Of a stretch of DNA of 64,000 nt, positions 34,004-43,788 are shown one piece after another. Position 1 is the first letter of the stretch; every line of letters starts with the position of its first letter. A program made the translations under genes and the position numbers. The notes under the pieces were generated by a model. That model did not search any database. It saw only the letters and a program-made list of their open reading frames with translations, and was not told the origin of the DNA. The DNA is from Anthostomella pinea (lineage: Eukaryota > Ascomycota > Sordariomycetes > Xylariales > Xylariaceae): contig CAUWAG010000008.1 of the NCBI GenBank assembly GCA_963556695.1, forward strand, positions 1,178,001-1,242,000, given 5' to 3'.

Positions 34004-36149
34004 ATGTCCACGATGTCGGCCTATCGTCCAGTAGCTCGGATAACTTGTCGAGTTGTTGAGGTGCAGCCCGAACAATGTCTCGATCCAGGTATGCCTCGTC
34101 CCCATCTCCCAATACCTCGTCTCTCCCCGCTAGCTGTGTCATCGTGCTGATCCAAACTCGTCTCATTGAGCGCAGAAGGTTTCCAGGTCAATGACCATTC
34201 AGGATGTAAGCCTCGGACTCTCACTCTGACCTCGACCTACCAATTCTTCCTGTGCGCCGGCGACGCCTTCGACGTTGGACGATCTCACCATAAGTAAGTA
34301 TACAAGCCTTCGTCGTCATGCTTCATGCTTATGGTCTTATATCTGGATTGAAGTGATGTTATAATCAAGCACCCCTATGTCTCGCGCAAGGCCTTCACGA
34401 TATACGCGGTTGACTACGAACAGGACGGCAGCGATGTGCAGCCCCTTGTTTACGTTCGAGACTGCAGATCTCTTACGGGCACCTATGTCAATGGACGTTG
34501 CATCGGTTCCCAGGAGCTAGGCAACGCATCTGCTCATCTCTTGAGCCGAGGTGAAGTCATCTGCCTTATTCCATATTGGCAGTTCCACATCGAGTTACTG
34601 GGCATACCAGAGCTGAGGTCTCCTCTTACCAGCCTTCAACGTGATGAGACTCAGGTATGCCCTTGATGTGCACTGATTTCCATTTGCTTTGTTTATCAAG
34701 GCTAATCATTGGGCGAAGCTGTTCTCCGACCGATACTTCATTACCAATCGAAGTCTAGGCAGTGGATCTTTTGGTTCGGTACGTCTTGCTCTCAAGGTGC
34801 AACCCGGGCAACAAGTCGTTTGCAAAATCCACAATCTCGAGCAAATGCGAACGCGCCCCGGTTGGCGAGACTCAGTTCGACGCGTCATGGACGAAACGGA
34901 TCTCCTTGGAAAACTACACCATGTGGGTATACCTCGTTTCTTCGCATGAATTCAAGTCTAGCTAACACTCGTGTGAGCCTAATCTTCTGGATTTTGAGTT
35001 TGCCTACAAGTCGAAGGATACGCTGTATACCTTTACGGAGCTCGCTACTGGTGGCGATTTATTCTCCATGCGTTCATCATACTACCACGGGTTCGAAGAG
35101 AATGACGCTAGATTTGTTGTCAAGCAAATTGTATCCGCCATTCGATACCTCCACAAGAAAGGCATTGCGCATCGGGATCTAAAGCCCGAAAAGTAAGTCA
35201 GCTTAAAAGTCGTCAACATCCCCTGCCGGCCTGTTTCGCGAAGCGAGAAACGGAGAGACTCAAGCTGCCGCCGTCTGTTCCGTTTCATCTTCTTGGTAGC
35301 TTGAGGCTATATCCATTTGCCAACTACCTTGAGGACTCTTGTCTAACCACGAATGCTACAGTATCTTTTTCGCCGCAGGACCCTTCGTCACGGGCCGAGT
35401 CATAGTGGGAGATCTCGGTTTCGCCACGTACACCACTTCAGGTCGCATGAACAGTCGAATCGGAACTGATATATTCATGGCACCGTGAGCGATTATTCCT
35501 TCCCTCTCAGAAGAGTTGCTCATATTAGTGTAGAGAAATATACCGCGGACAGTCGTACGGCACAGCCGTTGACATCTGGTCAATCGGCGCCATAATTCTC
35601 TTCCTGCTGGCCCCTGACCAAGAAAAGCTTCCCTGCTTGAGAGAGCTCAATCAAGAAGCCATCGACGAATTCCTTGGAGCCCTCTTCGATAGAGGGTACT
35701 TCAATGGGGTGTTGAGCGATAGCTGCCAAAGCTTCATTCGGTCTTGTATGATTGTGGACCCCCAGTCCAGAATCACAGCGTATGAGGCGAAACGTCACCC
35801 ATGGCTCCAAAATGATGAGCAAGGGTCCAGCAGACGTATCAGAGAAGTTGAGGAGTGGAGACCAGCACATCTCGTTGCGCCTCCCGTGGTCGACTTGGAT
35901 CTCATCAAGGCCAGCCCAGGCAAGAAGAGGAAGGCTGCGAATGAAGGCGAGATAGCAATGGCTTCGCAACAGTCACGGCACTTTGCTACTGCAGGGTCAT
36001 CACCGATCAAGCGCCGCAAACAGTCCCCTGATACTGCAGGCTCATCGCCGACCAAGCGCCCCGAGAAGACTCCTGATACTGCAGGCTCAGCACCGATCAA
36101 GCGCCCCAAGAAGATTCCGACAATTACCCTGACGCACCCAAGCCAATGA
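34004..36149 (+). CDS. FHA-domain Ser/Thr kinase, Mek1/Cds1 (checkpoint) type
   Basis: Seven exons (34004-34088, 34176-34293, 34354-34654, 34701-34922, 34978-35192, 35362-35484, 35534-36149) give 559 residues. The FHA domain lies at about 45-145 (FDVGRSHHN, HPYVSRKAF, SLTGTYVNGR). The kinase follows from about 180: glycine loop GSGSFGSV (188-195), Lys210, HRDLKPEN (307-314), DLG (331-333, in place of DFG) and APE ending near Glu356. One N-terminal FHA followed directly by the kinase, without an N-terminal SQ/TQ cluster, fits Mek1/Cds1-like kinases, which bind phosphothreonine partners in DNA-damage or meiotic recombination checkpoints in the nucleus. The C-terminus (about 500-559) holds three imperfect repeats of the type DTAGSSPTKRP. 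Every intron is GT-AG, and several have CTAAC-like branch sites. An in-frame upstream ATG at 33902 would add 34 residues. Confidence 0.82.
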
Positions 36150-36572
36150 AGAATATACCACCTTGTCATTAGTCGGCTTCGTCAATCCGTACAGCTGCAA
36201 GGGCAACGGGGACACCGGCACTATAGCGCACTCATTGAGCTTCCAACTAGCTCCATCATAATTCCCAGCGACAATTCAGCGATCAGTCTCAATGTTCGAG
36301 ACGTCGTTTGGTTGCTGAATACTAAATAATTGATTCTTTCAACTTGAGCTTTCAAGTGCCTTTTGTGTCAACTGGACCGACAAAGGATTCGGTGCTCTTT
36401 CTTATGGTGTATGACGCATTTAGAGTAACATCAAAGACGAGCGGAGCATATATACAGGATGCACGTAGTATACATTGGAACAAACTTCGAATCCAAGTAA
36501 AGAAATAAAGACATTGCCTGATTACATGATCGGTTAATCGTGTGATCTATCGCTCCGGTCAACGAATACACA
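36150..36572. other. Intergenic, nothing recognised
   Basis: Normal composition. It serves as terminator of the kinase gene and promoter of the zinc-cluster gene. Confidence 0.4.
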
Positions 36573-37595
36573 ATGTGGTCGGAATATCAACAGCTTTCAA
36601 GTGAAGCCAGTGGTCCCAAGGAAACCCAGGGCCCAGTCAATCAAACCACCAAGGCTCGGAAATCGAGGCCATCGGTGGATATTAATCTAGCACGGGACCT
36701 CAAGAAGCTCCAGAAACTGCCGATAGTCGGACAGGGCCAAGATCCTGGTGTAGAAAAGGGCGAACAGTCGGAACTGAAACCCACACACAGCCAACAATCG
36801 ACACCGCCGAGGCAAGGAGTAGAGGGAAATAAAGGAGAGGGATACAATGGGATAGAAGAAGGTCACACAGTGTTGGTAATATGGAACGGAGAGAGCATCG
36901 ATTGGGCCGGCGAAGAAGAGGAAGAGGAGGCAGAGCCCCAGGTCGACCGCACCACCGGCCGGACCATGTGCCAGGACCCCCAGCCCTGCCTCCGCTGCCA
37001 GAAGAAGGGGCTAAAATGCACGCTGATCTTCGCCAGCGCCAACCACGACGAGAAGCAGCCCAAGTGCTCCGCATGCCGGCGGTCCGACGCGCAGTACTGC
37101 GTGCGCCTCCGCCCGGCTAACAGGCGGATCCCGTACTACGGCCCGCCGTGGAAGAACCCCAACTTCACCACGGGATCCGCCGTCTCCGACCACCGGCTTA
37201 GTAGTGTTGAGATAGGGGCCCTGCTCAAGGGTTTCTACCTCGGCGAGCAGTCTTATGTGGGCGGGGGTGGGAGCTACTTGTACCAGGCGTCCGTGGAGGC
37301 CATGGCGCTGCCGCCGTACAATGGCGTTGATTTGCCTATGGAAGAGCGGGCGCGGAATTGGAAGACGATGGGGTGGAGGCATGTCCTGCCGGTGTGGCAT
37401 AATGCGAGTTTGCAGTCTGGCGGGCTGCCTCCTTCGGACCAGGTGGAGTGGACGGCTGCTGATTCTGTGGAGGAAGGGAGCCCTGTTGAGGCTGCGGAAG
37501 AGGCAGGGCGGGATCAGCTGCAGTACTTGCGTATTAGGAGGAGGTATTTTCCCAGGGAGGCTCACCTGAACGATGAGCTTGGGGAGACTTGGTGA
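36573..37595 (+). CDS. Zinc-cluster-like protein of unknown role
   Basis: An intronless frame of 340 residues. The first 120 residues are low complexity and end in an acidic run (GEEEEEEAEPQ). Residues about 132-165 contain CLRCQKKGLKC and, 15 residues on, CSACRRSDAQYC. The spacing C-x2-C-x6-C-x15-C-x2-C-x7-C is close to the fungal Zn2Cys6 binuclear cluster, though the loop is long and the usual basic residues are few. The cluster lies in the middle of the chain rather than at the N-terminus, and no fungal-specific transcription-factor middle region follows. The C-terminal part (RPANRRIPYYGPPW to RRRYFPREAHLNDELG) is not recognised. It could bind DNA or RNA, or be a structural zinc protein. 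Confidence 0.6.
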   Translation: MWSEYQQLSSEASGPKETQGPVNQTTKARKSRPSVDINLARDLKKLQKLPIVGQGQDPGVEKGEQSELKPTHSQQSTPPRQGVEGNKGEGYNGIEEGHTVLVIWNGESIDWAGEEEEEEAEPQVDRTTGRTMCQDPQPCLRCQKKGLKCTLIFASANHDEKQPKCSACRRSDAQYCVRLRPANRRIPYYGPPWKNPNFTTGSAVSDHRLSSVEIGALLKGFYLGEQSYVGGGGSYLYQASVEAMALPPYNGVDLPMEERARNWKTMGWRHVLPVWHNASLQSGGLPPSDQVEWTAADSVEEGSPVEAAEEAGRDQLQYLRIRRRYFPREAHLNDELGETW

Positions 37596-38347
37596 TTCGT
37601 CACAAGAAAGTTGTTAACAGAGATCCATATCGGAACCAAATTGATGACAGAATTTCACAGTGTTCATGCCAGTATTAAAGCTGTGCCCTGGGCTAGTGCT
37701 TGACCATGACTCGGTGAAAGGGGGCCATGATGATGAGTAGGCACCAGCATACTACCATCTGGCGATTCCAGTACGATGTGAAAGCGGCACTGCTCCGTAA
37801 AAGGCGAAAAAGTCGTAATTTCTGATTGCTACTCCTTTTTCTGATTACTACTCCTCAGTTTTGTACATGAAGATTCTGAAGTATCCCGCATGGCCTTCGT
37901 TTCTTTTCAAGACGCCACCAGCAACATGTTGCCAAGCCTCGATTTGCGAAGCGAGTCACCCGTCCAAAGAGCCACCGATGTGCCTCCCACCGCCCTGAGG
38001 TGATTATCCATCTGCAGACGCCACAACGGCCGACAGCGGTATCCAGTCTTGCCAATACGTACAAGAATACGATCCAAGCCAACTCAGGATCGTGCCGACA
38101 GTAGAGGGACGTAATGTTCAGAAGAGTGCTTCACATATCGAGGCGCGCATACATTCGGCTTCGAGTCAGGCTTCAAATCGTGTCTTGGGTTCCATCGGTG
38201 ACTGTGGAGCTCAACTGAATCCAGGGGTATGTCGCTGCTTCGGGAAAGTTAGCGAACATCTATGCACGATGCTGGCAGCCAACTATACCTGCAGTGTTTG
38301 CCAGTAGAACTGCTTCTTGTAGACATCGACCTCGAACGCCGAGGCAA
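37596..38347. other. Intergenic, ends in a tandem duplication
   Basis: No gene is seen. The last part (38280-38340) is the extra copy of the 3' end of the neighbouring minus-strand gene. Confidence 0.4.
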
Positions 38348-38405
38348 CTATACCTGCAGTATTTGCCAGTAGAACTCCTTCTTGTAGACATCGACCTCGA
38401 ACGCC
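38280..38405 (-). repeat. 65-bp-period tandem duplication at a gene's 3' end
   Basis: Bases 38280-38340 and 38345-38405 are near-identical (two differences seen). Both read, on the minus strand, as VDVYKK/Q-FYWQ and a stop. The upstream copy is the last exon of the gene above it; the downstream copy lies in its 3' untranslated region. Confidence 0.8.
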
Positions 38406-39133
38406 CAGTTAAAGCCCGTCAGTTCGCCCGGCTGACAAGGCAGTGTTAGCCGACTATCCATCGCTAAGTGAGATTCAAGGTCGCGAAGCTCACCGCCTTC
38501 ACATGGTGCATAGTGGACCGGGGTTCTAGAAAGACAGGGACTTCCGGATGCGCGTTGAGTGCCCGGGCAATCAGAGGGATAGCACATTCAGATTGTCGCT
38601 GGATGTGCTCGTCATGATCCAGGGTGAAGGTGCTTTTGGAGTTGACACGGGCGTTAATATGGACAACAACACGTCGCTGTCTAGCGACGTAACTGGCTCT
38701 CCAGACTGGGCCATGCGGGAGTTGGACGTCGACGATTGTGGAAATCTTGATTCGGACTGGATGACGACCCGCACGATGCGCCGGACGAAGGCCCCGACGA
38801 CTACGGTCGCCTCGGCGGCCCTTCGCAAGCGGCTTCTGCATTAACAAAATTAGTACTCCATGGCAGTACGAAAGCAGGTAGGGTAGTAGGTACCTTCTCG
38901 TCGGCGTATTCCTCGTGCTTCAGGGCACTCGGTGCAGGGGCCTGAAACTGGGGGATGGAGTGAAGACTGGCACGGCCTTCGCCATCCTCGTGCTTGAAGT
39001 TAGGCTGCTTCGGAGCTTCGTTGAAGTTGAACTCCTGCTTAGGAGGAGGCGGGGCCTCCTCGCGCTTGATCCTCATGGGAATAGGCGCTCCAAAGGCCAT
39101 GGGCGGAGGCCCTTCTTCGCGAATGAACGACAT
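38348..39133 (-). CDS. Nuclear-looking protein with three SUMO-consensus motifs, family not recognised
   Basis: The model on the minus strand joins 39133-38894, 38835-38494 and 38431-38348 (221 residues). The introns are 58 bases (GTACCT...AATGCAG) and 62 bases (GTGAGC...GTCAG with a CTAAC branch site), both phase 0. The N-terminal third is Pro-rich and disordered-looking and contains IKREE (Lys23), FKHED (Lys47) and LKHEE (Lys72). Each fits the SUMO acceptor pattern psi-K-x-E with acidic residues after it. The middle reads GLRPAHRAGRHPVRIKISTI, HGPVWRASYVARQRRVVVHI and TLDHDEHIQRQSECAIPLIA, which looks like a folded fungal domain I cannot name. The last exon ends FEVDVYKKEFYWQILQV. A role in the nucleus is inferred from the motifs only. 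Confidence 0.6.
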
Positions 39134-40140
39134 GAGTACGAACCAAGGGCAAAATGTTCGTGGAAGGCGGATATTGGAAGTGAAGATGAAGTGCCCGCCT
39201 GGGTGGGATGGCGAACGCCAGAGAGAGGAGCGCCGATGTGGGTGATGGATGTTGATGAGAGAGAGGGCTGAAGCCTGATGGTACAGAAGAGACGAGCTGA
39301 GGACACATGAGGTAGACGCGTTCGAATGTAACTTCCAATTATGTTAGTGGCTTGATTGAGCTCCTGCCCCCGTGACCAACTTCACCCATGGCAACCCGGA
39401 AACAGCCACACGGACCCACAGGCTTAGGCGGTCCAACCTTAAGGTAGGTACCACCTACATCATGTTACAACCATGAGACCACATGTCAGCATATCATCCT
39501 GTTACAGTGCAGTCTTGAGTTTGGAGTGATCATGCACAGTCGGCTATAGTTGCGACACGAGGATGCGCTTCCGTTCTTGCAGGTGGTGGAGTCCTGTGTT
39601 AAGCAAGCCCCTGAACATAGGGGTTCTCAAAGGCATCCACCATCGACCTCAAGAGTCCACCTCTCAGTGGTCTAGTCATGCACTCTCAGATCAGACCACG
39701 CTGTGATCGCCACCCATTCATCAATAAAAAGAAACTATGAAGCTAGCTAGGAGGCATGATCTGGTATATATAGGGTTGACCACTGACCCGGTGGGGCTGT
39801 CTTCTATTGCCGTAACATCACTCGAGCTTTTGCCCCTTTTTACCTGTAGCTACATTATTCAAATATCCAATTTAAATACATAGTCGTTTCACCATAATCG
39901 TCAAGGTCTCCTTCTTGCTCCAAAAGAGTAACATCCGCCGCCTGCATCAACCTCCTCTGATAAGCTGCCTCATAGTCGACACCGAACGATAGGGAAAGCA
40001 GCGCCAACTCGACATTGTACAGTATCCGGACTCGTAGAGCTCACGGCGGAGGGGTCTGTCGGCAGTAGCTATGATGATCGTGAGGTAATTCCCATGCTAT
40101 GACATGAGCACTAAGGGCCTACGAGACCCTGACGGTGCGA
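39134..40140. other. Intergenic, nothing recognised
   Basis: No coding frame or repeat is recognised. Bases 39300-39480 include the promoter of the minus-strand gene at 38348-39133. Confidence 0.4.
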
Positions 40141-40512
40141 CTACTGGAACGCCATGCCGCTGGCGATCCAGCACACGAACTGCACGATCGCAAAGTAGCC
40201 GCCGGCCTCAGCGAAGATTTCCTGCGAACATTAGGCCTTGATTCTACTGTACCTAGCCGGAGACCCATACTTACACCAGGAGATGCTGCTTTTTGCCGTG
40301 TCATGACTTTCCTCGTCATGTCTGCCATCTGCAAGAGGACCGTCGTATAGCACCACGTTACGTAGTCGTTACCGATGTCGCAGATGTCGTTGAGGCTGTC
40401 CATCGAGGTCGTCTGCATGTCTGGGAGCCGTCAGCGCGTGCAATGTGCATCATCGCAACGATCACATACTGTAGTAGTAGTACGGCTCTCGACCCCAGCC
40501 TTGGCGATATTG
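40141..40512 (-). pseudogene. 3' exons of a gene cut by a solo LTR
   Basis: Three minus-strand exons can be joined: 40512-40470, 40420-40275 and 40221-40141. Their introns have normal sites (GTATGT...TCCCAG, 49 bases; GTAAGT...TTCGCAG, 53 bases) and compatible phases. They read QYRQGWGREPYYYYN, then MQTTSMDSLNDICDIGNDYV and VMTRQKAASPG, then EIFAEAGGYFAIVQFVCWIA ending SGMAFQ. There is no start codon. The first exon begins exactly at the edge of the solo LTR at 40513-40983. The open frame on the other side of that LTR (41000-41688, same strand) is the likely 5' part of the same gene. The family is not recognised. Confidence 0.5.
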
Positions 40513-40983
40513 TGTTGGATGGCGCACAAGCCACCGTGGCGTTCAGGGAGGTGGCAGTGCACCAACAAGGCCAATAGGGCATTTTTAGGCCCCTTAGCCC
40601 ACAGCAGGATTTTAAAAGATATGTAAGCAGTCGGGTGGCTCACAGGTGTGCTGTAGCACGCTTCTAGGGGTGACAAGGCTGACAAGGCTGACAGCAGCAC
40701 TGAAAGGAAGGAACAGCCTAGAAGCGGGCTTTGAGCTTTAGTGTATCTGGGACAAGGGATCTTTACCCTCCGGATCAAAGGCTGGGCATTGCTTTGAAGT
40801 TGGTATGTGTATTTAGTACCTGAACAGGTCCCAAGACCCAAGGGTAGATCTGCACCCAGAATGTAAGCAACATGATGACCTGAACCACTGAACCGATCTT
40901 TTCCATAAGATACAACAAGAACACGGATTACACCAGGATATACGTTTTCACCCATCTAAGAAGCCCCTACGCTCTGTTTGACA
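40513..40983 (+). repeat. Solo LTR, family 3 (long form)
   Basis: It begins TGTTGGATGGCGCACAAGCC and ends CTCTGTTTGACA (TG...CA). A shorter relative with the same ends lies at 49806-49994. The shared blocks include GGCGTTCAGGGAGGTGGCAG and GTGTGCTGTAGCAC. This copy has roughly 280 additional bases in the middle, including a triple GACAAGGCTGACA-like run near 40670. The flanking 5-base words (TATTG and GATCC) do not match, so no target duplication is preserved. Confidence 0.7.
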
Positions 40984-40999
40984 GATCCCGCCTGTGTGG

Positions 41000-41688
41000 C
41001 TAGGAAGCGGAGCTTGCAGTACGTCTGAACATCTCGGAGCAATTACAATAGTGATGGGCGAGGATGACGTCCTCTGACTGATTCCAGCATAATGGTACGA
41101 AGGTATCGAATCCCCCTGCAAGGTCCGAAACGAACCCTTTCGGTCGCGGGTATCCCAGCAGGCGTGAGTAATCGTGTCGCTCCTTGATCGATATCCAAGC
41201 CATCGCTGGAGGTTGTAAGGATGGCATATCCTGTACCTCTTGCTGTAGAGATTCCTGGTTGAGTCGCGGATACCACAATAGAGCATATAGTACCACAAAC
41301 ATGGCGATCGTAAGCAGGCAAGTCAGAACAGTGCTTGAGAGGTTGGGCTTGGAGAGAGGCTGCGTCCGCCCTTCACTCTTATCAGCTGACTACCTAATGG
41401 TCTTTCAGTCCCAATAAAGCGAGGGCTTTACATACGAATGATGATTACTCTCCACAGAGTGAAACCAGAGATCAGTAGGCAGATGGATTCCCCAGTGCAA
41501 ATCGATGTGATCCACATTGCCTCATTGTGTATCATTACAGCCATGACCCCCACAGCCATAAAGACCAACAAGCCCATGATCCCAGCGACCGCACATTCTC
41601 GGGCAAGCCGTTCGACGTAGTGCTGTTTGGGCGTTGACGTGGTGTTCAGAGACGAGTAGCCTGGGTTGAAATTCGACATGAGCCTCAT
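41000..41688 (-). CDS. Membrane protein with three hydrophobic segments, probably the 5' part of the LTR-split gene
   Basis: The model on the minus strand joins 41688-41436 and 41385-41000, with a 50-base intron (GTATGT...GTCAG). It reads 212 residues as drawn. Hydrophobic segments are GIMGLLVFMAVGVMAVMI, ICLLISGFTLWRVIII and VLTCLLTIAMFVVLYALLW, followed by a soluble part (LLGYPRPKGFVSDLAGGFD). The end as read (RTASSAS) may be artificial. An alternative splice from GAC-GTCATC to TTCAG-ACG would instead give TYCKLRFLATQAGS running up to the solo LTR at 40983. Together with the exons at 40141-40512 this could be one longer gene. I do not recognise the family. Confidence 0.5.
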
Positions 41689-42054
41689 GATGAGAGTGAG
41701 CACGGGGGTCGTGTACCCCTTTCTGTCCACTACACGATAGAGGACTAATGAATGACACGCGCAATTGCAATAGTCTAGTTACAGGTGGCTCCAAAAACTA
41801 GGTATGGAAGGAGGGATTAACTACCGTAGCGGGAGAGTGTAGAGTGGAAATGGTTGACGGATAGCCGTTGGCTTGGGATCTTGGGGTAATGCTCGCCGTC
41901 TAGGTACCACAAACGTGGACAAATAAACGCTGATGTGGGCAAATGGTGTCTGTTAGGCACCAACTTCAGTGGCGTTCGTGAGTCGTGACGAACATGGTGC
42001 GCCTCGTGTCCTTTCAGCCAATCATATTTTGCCAGTTACCCCTTGAGTCTGTAG
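41689..42054. other. Intergenic, nothing recognised
   Basis: It lies upstream of the minus-strand membrane gene and ends at the target-site duplication of the LINE. Confidence 0.4.
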
Positions 42055-42068
42055 ATCTGGTCTCGACG
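42055..42068 (+). repeat. Target-site duplication of the LINE, left copy
   Basis: The 14 bases ATCTGGTCTCGACG are repeated exactly at 47666-47679. Confidence 0.9.
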
Positions 42069-42210
42069 CACACACACTCTTACCAAAAACAACTATTTTT
42101 CTTGGCGCCCCGCTGTTAGGGCGCAACCTCTATATCTGCACTAAAACAGGCATTTATTTCAGTACCTGACTATCCTTGCCAAGGCGCAGAAAATTTTTCT
42201 CACAAGCTGG

Positions 42211-43788
42211 ATGGCACCCCTTCACGATAGGCCCCCAAATACGCCAGTGGCCGTCCCAAAGACGACTACTGGCGGCGTGCTCAAATCCCCGGTCCCTAAA
42301 AGAACATATGGCCCGGCAACCCCAAGCAAGCTCCGCCAGGCACTGCTCGACGACATCAACAGCAGCCCGTCACAAGTCTCTGAGGCTGACTTCACCATTG
42401 TTTCCCCTCTGAAAGGAAAATCCCGAAATATTAATACTAGCAGCATCATTGATATGGAAGTACCTCAATCAAACGAAATCTCTACAGACCAAGCCATTGG
42501 AGGCGATACAGGGAACAAGGTCTCTTCCTCAAAGTGCCAGGACCAAGTAGCCAAAATACTGGCTAAAGACAAGCATCTCTATGAAGCCAGGATGACAATG
42601 TTTCAAGAGTGTGCTGCAGCAGTCGATAAGACACTGGAAAAAGCTGGAACCGAACTATACTCTCATGCCAAGGAGTTCAGCGCTTTCTTCTCCAAATGCC
42701 TGAACGAGTGGCTGGAAACCCGAGATCTGCCCAAAAGAAAGACCACTCCTGGCGGGATAGGGATAGGGAAGCCCACCATGACCTTCGCCCAAGCTGTCTC
42801 CTCTGGCCAACGACAGCATCCATGGACAGTCAACACTACCATAAAGAAAACACAGCCTGGCGCCCTTATCACTGCCAACCAACTGAAGAAGAAGCAGGAT
42901 GATCTCCGGGTCTTTGTCCGCATGGATAATAGCCACCTAGAGCCTTATGGAATCAAGTCTACACTGAACAGAAGACTTAAGCTCCACCCTCAGGAGCTTA
43001 GAGAAGTGACACGATGTCCTTCTGGTTTTACCTTACACCCAAGGGACAAGCCAACTCAGGCTAAGTTTCTGGCTTTACAAGAAGAAATTGCCGACATTCT
43101 CAAGGCACAAAAGATTGAGACCCACACAGTCTGGCATCATTACAAGGTCAATGGATGCCCAAGAAAGGTCATCAGTGCAGAAGGGTTCACAATCGATATT
43201 ACTGACACTGTTGTTGCCGATGAAGTTGAAGCCCAAACAGGCGACAGACCTCTGAGGTGCATACTCTCAAAGAACACGATTGATTCTGATCCAGAAACTA
43301 CATGGATAATCTCTCTGCCCAGTGCAGCAAGGAAACCATTCACGCTTTTTGCCCACTCAATGACCTCAAGGCATATTCAACACACCCCCAAGGTTCACCA
43401 GTGTGCAAGCTGCTTCAGATACCATGGTAGGAATTACCGATGCGAAAAGCAAGTATGTGCACACTGCGCCAACACAGTACACCAGGGAGAGTGCGAAAAA
43501 CCAATCCCAAAGTGTGTCAACTGCAAAGGACCTCATGCTGCCAACTTCGACAAATGCCCTGCCCGCCCCAAGGTTGTGAAAGGTACCATCCATAAGCACA
43601 CATGGGAGCAAATCCAGGAAATAAGGCTAGCCGGAGAAAGAGCCAGATCCAAGGCCTTCAACGAAGCAGGCAGAAACCAAGCTGGGTCAACACCTAGCAA
43701 TAATAACAAAGACACCACAATGCAAATCGACACAACAGATACAACTCATTCCAGAGATGCCGATACCATTGTTGTCAGTCAATGTTAG
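42211..43788 (+). CDS. LINE ORF1: gag-like RNA-binding protein with CCHC knuckles
   Basis: The frame gives 525 residues. The N-terminal part is Pro/Thr-rich and charged (KTTTGGVLKSPVPKRTYGPA). The middle (about 240-380) is a folded-looking gag region (LRVFVRMDNSHLEPYGIKS, TLHPRDKPTQAKFLALQEE). Near residues 395-450 several Cys/His groups follow (CASCFRYHGRNYRC, CAHCANTVHQGEC, CVNCKGPHAANFDKC), typical of knuckles that bind the element's own RNA. It would form the ribonucleoprotein with ORF2. Its stop codon overlaps the ORF2 start by seven bases, so ORF2 is probably made by reinitiation or frameshifting. An in-frame start a little upstream is also possible. Confidence 0.85.
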   Translation: MAPLHDRPPNTPVAVPKTTTGGVLKSPVPKRTYGPATPSKLRQALLDDINSSPSQVSEADFTIVSPLKGKSRNINTSSIIDMEVPQSNEISTDQAIGGDTGNKVSSSKCQDQVAKILAKDKHLYEARMTMFQECAAAVDKTLEKAGTELYSHAKEFSAFFSKCLNEWLETRDLPKRKTTPGGIGIGKPTMTFAQAVSSGQRQHPWTVNTTIKKTQPGALITANQLKKKQDDLRVFVRMDNSHLEPYGIKSTLNRRLKLHPQELREVTRCPSGFTLHPRDKPTQAKFLALQEEIADILKAQKIETHTVWHHYKVNGCPRKVISAEGFTIDITDTVVADEVEAQTGDRPLRCILSKNTIDSDPETTWIISLPSAARKPFTLFAHSMTSRHIQHTPKVHQCASCFRYHGRNYRCEKQVCAHCANTVHQGECEKPIPKCVNCKGPHAANFDKCPARPKVVKGTIHKHTWEQIQEIRLAGERARSKAFNEAGRNQAGSTPSNNNKDTTMQIDTTDTTHSRDADTIVVSQC

